From 43-108 sp001915545 (GTDB lineage Bacteria; Bacteroidota; Bacteroidia; Bacteroidales; Bacteroidaceae): a stretch of 64,000 bases of DNA. The notes under the pieces are model-generated. The model was not told where the DNA came from, did not search any database, and worked only from the letters and a program-made list of their open reading frames with translations. Both the position numbers and the translations under genes were made by a program. Every line of letters begins with the position of its first letter. Within the stretch, counting starts at the first letter, position 1. The stretch is taken from the NCBI GenBank assembly GCA_902491215.1, contig CABUGV010000018.1, positions 1 through 64,000 of the forward strand. The letters run 5' to 3'. Below are positions 61,312 to 64,000 of the stretch, in pieces.

Positions 61312-63678
61312 ATGAACAGAATCATCAGCAAAGAGCAATTTTCGGAAAAGGTCTTCAAATTTGAAGTAGAAGCTCCGATGATTGCAAAATCGCGCAAGGC
61401 GGGACACTTCGTCATCGTACGCGTGGGCGAAAAGGGCGAGCGCATGCCTCTAACCATTGCAGACGCCAATCCGGAAAAAGGAACTATCACACTCGTAGTG
61501 CAGGAGGTAGGACTTTCGTCGACCAAACTGTGCAAGCTCAACGCTGGAGACTACATAACAGACGTGGTAGGACCTCTGGGACAGGCTACGCACATTGAAA
61601 ACTTCGGAACTGTGGTATGTGCCGGAGGAGGTGTAGGCGTAGCACCAATGCTCCCGATTATAAAGGCTCTGAAGGCTGCAGGAAACAGGGTGGTTTCTGT
61701 ACTTGCCGGACGTACCAAGGAACTGATAATACTGGAAGACGAGGTCAGAAAGCACAGCGACGATGTCATAATCATGACAGATGACGGAACCTACGGCAAG
61801 AAAGGCGTGGTGACAGTTGGTATCGAGGAAGTAATCCAAAGAGAGAAAGTGGACAAATGCTTTGCCATAGGTCCGGCCATAATGATGAAGTTCTGCTGTC
61901 TGCTGACTAAGAAATATAACATTCCTACAGATGTTTCACTCAACACCATCATGGTAGATGGTACGGGTATGTGCGGAGCATGCCGAATCACTGTAGGCGG
62001 AAAGACACGTTTCGTATGCGTTGACGGACCTGAGTTTGACGGACACCAGGTTGACTTTGACGAAATGTTCAAGAGAATGGGTGCATTCAAACCTGCCGAA
62101 CTCGAAGAAATGGAGCATTTCGACGAACATATCAGCAACGTGAAGACTGAGAATGCTTTCAAGCCTGATCCAGAATTGGCCAAGATGGCAGAAGCGATGT
62201 CGACCGATACTCCTCTGAGCGAGCTAACCGACAGAAAGGCTCCTTGGAGAGTAGAGCTCCAGAAGAGCATGAAGCCGAAAGAAAGAACTCAGATAGAGCG
62301 TTGCGTGATGGGCGAACTTGACCCTGTTTACCGCGCTACGACACGTACAGAAGAGGTCAACATAGGACTTACAAAGGAGCAGGCTCTGACTGAAGCAAAA
62401 AGATGTCTTGACTGCGCAAATCCATCATGTATGGAAGGTTGTCCGGTAAGCATCAATATTCCGTCATTCATAAAGAATGTAGAAAGAGGCGAGTTCCTCG
62501 AAGCTGCAAAAGTTTTGAAGGCAACTTCTGCCCTACCAGCAGTATGCGGACGAGTTTGTCCTCAGGAAAAGCAGTGCGAAAGCAAGTGCATACATCTGAA
62601 GATGGGCGAAAAACCGGTTGCAATAGGTTATCTGGAAAGATTCGTGGCTGATTTCGAACGCGAAAGCGGAAAAATGGCATTGCCGGAATGTGCTCCGAAA
62701 AATGGAATGAAGGTAGCTGTCGTTGGTTCAGGTCCTGCAGGACTGAGCTTTGCCGGCGACATGGCCAAACTTGGATATGAGGTGACTGTTTTTGAGGCTT
62801 TGCACGAAATTGGAGGTGTGCTCAAATATGGTATTCCTGAATTCCGCCTTCCTAATCGTATTGTAGATGTTGAAATCAACAATCTCAACAAGATAGGCGT
62901 GAAATTCGTAAAAGACTGCATTGTAGGAAAGACAATCAGCACAGAAGAACTCGAAGAGCAGGGATACAAAGGAATATTCGTTGCATCCGGTGCCGGTCTG
63001 CCTAACTTTATGGGAATACCTGGTGAGAACAGCATAAACGTCATGTCTTCAAACGAGTACCTCACCAGAGTAAACCTCATGGACGCTTCGAATCCGGAAT
63101 CTGACACTCCTATCAACAAGGCAACCAAAGTAATGGTTGTTGGAGGAGGAAACACAGCTATGGACTCTTGCCGTACAGCCAAGAGACTCGGAGCAGAAAA
63201 GGTATTCATTGCCTACAGACGCTCTGAAGCAGAAATGCCTGCACGTCTGGAAGAAGTGAAACATGCTAAGGAAGAAGGCATAGAGTTCCTCACACTGCAC
63301 AACCCTATTGAATATATCGCCGATGAAAAGGGCGCAGTAAAACAGGTGCGTCTGCAGAAGATGGAACTTGGAGAACCGGACGAAAGCGGAAGACGCTCGC
63401 CTGTACCTATCGAAGGAGCTATAGAAACAATCGACATAGACATGGCAATCGTAGCTGTCGGAGTATCTCCTAACCCACTCGTTCCTAAATCAATCAAGGG
63501 ACTTGAATTGGGAAGAAAGAACACTATTGCCGTCAACGAGAAGATGCAGTCAAGCATAAGCACCATATTTGCAGGCGGTGACATCGTGAGAGGTGGAGCA
63601 ACCGTTATTCTGGCAATGGGTGACGGACGAAAAGCTGCCAAGAATATGCACGAAATGCTGACAGCACAGCAGAAATGA
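61312..63678 (+). CDS. NfnAB/SudBA-like fused flavoprotein: ferredoxin-NADP reductase-like subunit and GltD-like subunit
   Basis: The protein has 788 residues. Residues about 1-270 are the dihydroorotate dehydrogenase electron-transfer type subunit (FAD and NAD binding) with the [2Fe-2S] ligand region MCGACRITVGGKTRFVCVDG (about 220-239). Residues about 330-788 resemble the glutamate synthase small chain, with cysteine clusters CLDCANPSCMEGCP (about 365) and CGRVCPQEKQCESKC, a first nucleotide-binding motif VAVVGSGPAGLSFAGD (about 467) and a second, VMVVGGGNTAMD (about 606). Nfn complexes in anaerobes bifurcate electrons between NADH, NADPH and ferredoxin. Databases often call this fused form bifunctional PyrK/GltD. 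Cofactor roles are inferred. Confidence 0.9.
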   Translation: MNRIISKEQFSEKVFKFEVEAPMIAKSRKAGHFVIVRVGEKGERMPLTIADANPEKGTITLVVQEVGLSSTKLCKLNAGDYITDVVGPLGQATHIENFGTVVCAGGGVGVAPMLPIIKALKAAGNRVVSVLAGRTKELIILEDEVRKHSDDVIIMTDDGTYGKKGVVTVGIEEVIQREKVDKCFAIGPAIMMKFCCLLTKKYNIPTDVSLNTIMVDGTGMCGACRITVGGKTRFVCVDGPEFDGHQVDFDEMFKRMGAFKPAELEEMEHFDEHISNVKTENAFKPDPELAKMAEAMSTDTPLSELTDRKAPWRVELQKSMKPKERTQIERCVMGELDPVYRATTRTEEVNIGLTKEQALTEAKRCLDCANPSCMEGCPVSINIPSFIKNVERGEFLEAAKVLKATSALPAVCGRVCPQEKQCESKCIHLKMGEKPVAIGYLERFVADFERESGKMALPECAPKNGMKVAVVGSGPAGLSFAGDMAKLGYEVTVFEALHEIGGVLKYGIPEFRLPNRIVDVEINNLNKIGVKFVKDCIVGKTISTEELEEQGYKGIFVASGAGLPNFMGIPGENSINVMSSNEYLTRVNLMDASNPESDTPINKATKVMVVGGGNTAMDSCRTAKRLGAEKVFIAYRRSEAEMPARLEEVKHAKEEGIEFLTLHNPIEYIADEKGAVKQVRLQKMELGEPDESGRRSPVPIEGAIETIDIDMAIVAVGVSPNPLVPKSIKGLELGRKNTIAVNEKMQSSISTIFAGGDIVRGGATVILAMGDGRKAAKNMHEMLTAQQK

Positions 63679-63721
63679 ACAGCAGAAAGACTGTAAACAA
63701 GTCATAAAGCTGATATAAAAT

Positions 63722-63763
63722 AAGCCCGGGACAGATTCATTTGCAATCATCTGTTCCGGGCTT
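63722..63763. terminator. Hairpin between the Nfn-like gene and the TtcA-like gene
   Basis: AAGCCCGGGACAGAT (63722-63736) pairs with ATCTGTTCCGGGCTT (63749-63763), a 15-base stem with one G-U pair. It lies 43 bases after the stop of the Nfn-like gene. The T run is weak on the plus strand. Confidence 0.65.
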
Positions 63764-63812
63764 AAACAAATTATACTTTACGTAAAAATAGATATCAGAA
63801 TAAAGCCACAAG

Positions 63813-64000
63813 ATGGGTATGCGCACAGAACTGGATATAATCACACACAAACTTACAAAACAATTCAACGAGGGTTGCACCAGATATGACCTGCTGAAAG
63901 ACAATGACAAAATACTGATAGGTCTATCCGGAGGCAAAGATTCGATGGCTCTGCTCACGCTTATGGCAAACAGAAGCAGAATTTTCAAACCGAAAATCGA
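63813..64000 (+). CDS. PP-loop ATPase, TtcA-like tRNA thiolation enzyme (cut by window edge)
   Basis: The 5' part of a gene starting MGMRTELDIITHKLTKQFNE and containing the PP-loop motif ILIGLSGGKDSMALL (about 36-50). This is typical of TtcA, which thiolates cytidine 32 of tRNA, or of the related TilS and CTU1 group; the SGGKDS wording suits TtcA. The iron-sulfur cysteines expected later in the protein lie beyond the window. The ATG at 63813 is followed in frame by a second ATG at 63819, so the start is uncertain by two codons. Confidence 0.85.
   Translation, partial: MGMRTELDIITHKLTKQFNEGCTRYDLLKDNDKILIGLSGGKDSMALLTLMANRSRIFKPKI

Overview
The window looks like a chromosome segment from a member of the Bacteroidales, most like Prevotella or a close relative. 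The evidence is the gene set (a complete Bat aerotolerance operon, a DUF4295 gene beside rpmG and rpmB, HU proteins, a TolC-type outer membrane lipoprotein, fucose genes) and the promoters. Many genes are preceded by the Bacteroidetes -7 element TAnnTTTG, several with TTG or TTTG about 20 bases upstream. Genus is inferred; no rRNA or tRNA gene is present to test it.

Layout. 1-550: 3' end of a transposase, then hairpins, a promoter and a short terminated transcript or leader. 0.7-9 kb: a DUF6621-like protein, a CPA2 antiporter converging with an MscS channel, a HAD phosphatase, a nitroreductase, a DUF4831 protein and the NAD(P)HX repair enzyme Nnr. 9-11.7 kb: hpt, adk, a Crp/Fnr regulator and an SDR oxidoreductase. 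11.7-14.3 kb: a 700-base region with a palindromic repeat, a strong promoter, tiny ORFs and hairpins, leading to a CbxX-type AAA+ ATPase. 14.5-24.2 kb: the Bat operon (moxR, DUF58, BatD-like protein, batA, batB, batC, batD, batE, PAP2 phosphatase), all on the minus strand. 24.3-29.2 kb: rpmB, rpmG, DUF4295, then ftsY, rimO, HU and an HU-membrane-LysM fusion. 29.5-36.4 kb: an AraC regulator divergent from a three-gene RND efflux operon. 36.7-38.3 kb: rplU-rpmA, and an HxlR regulator divergent from an NTF2-like protein. 38.5-53 kb: GH2 beta-galactosidase, a very large alpha-2-macroglobulin, malQ, pflA and pflB. 53.4-59.3 kb: a GH28 glycosidase, fucP, fucI and a GntR regulator. 59.6-64 kb: serS, an NfnAB-like flavoprotein fusion and the start of a TtcA-like PP-loop protein.

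How the genes fit together: these are mainly housekeeping and anaerobic sugar-metabolism genes (GH2, MalQ, GH28, fucose import and isomerisation, pyruvate formate-lyase, a transhydrogenase-like flavoprotein), with envelope maintenance and stress functions (Bat, MscS, antiporter, RND pump, A2M). The least explained features are non-coding: an 84-base tandem repeat in which every copy carries a full promoter aimed at the beta-galactosidase; a dispersed palindrome family with three copies; and a structured leader upstream of the AAA+ ATPase. No CRISPR array, prophage or obvious defence island was seen.
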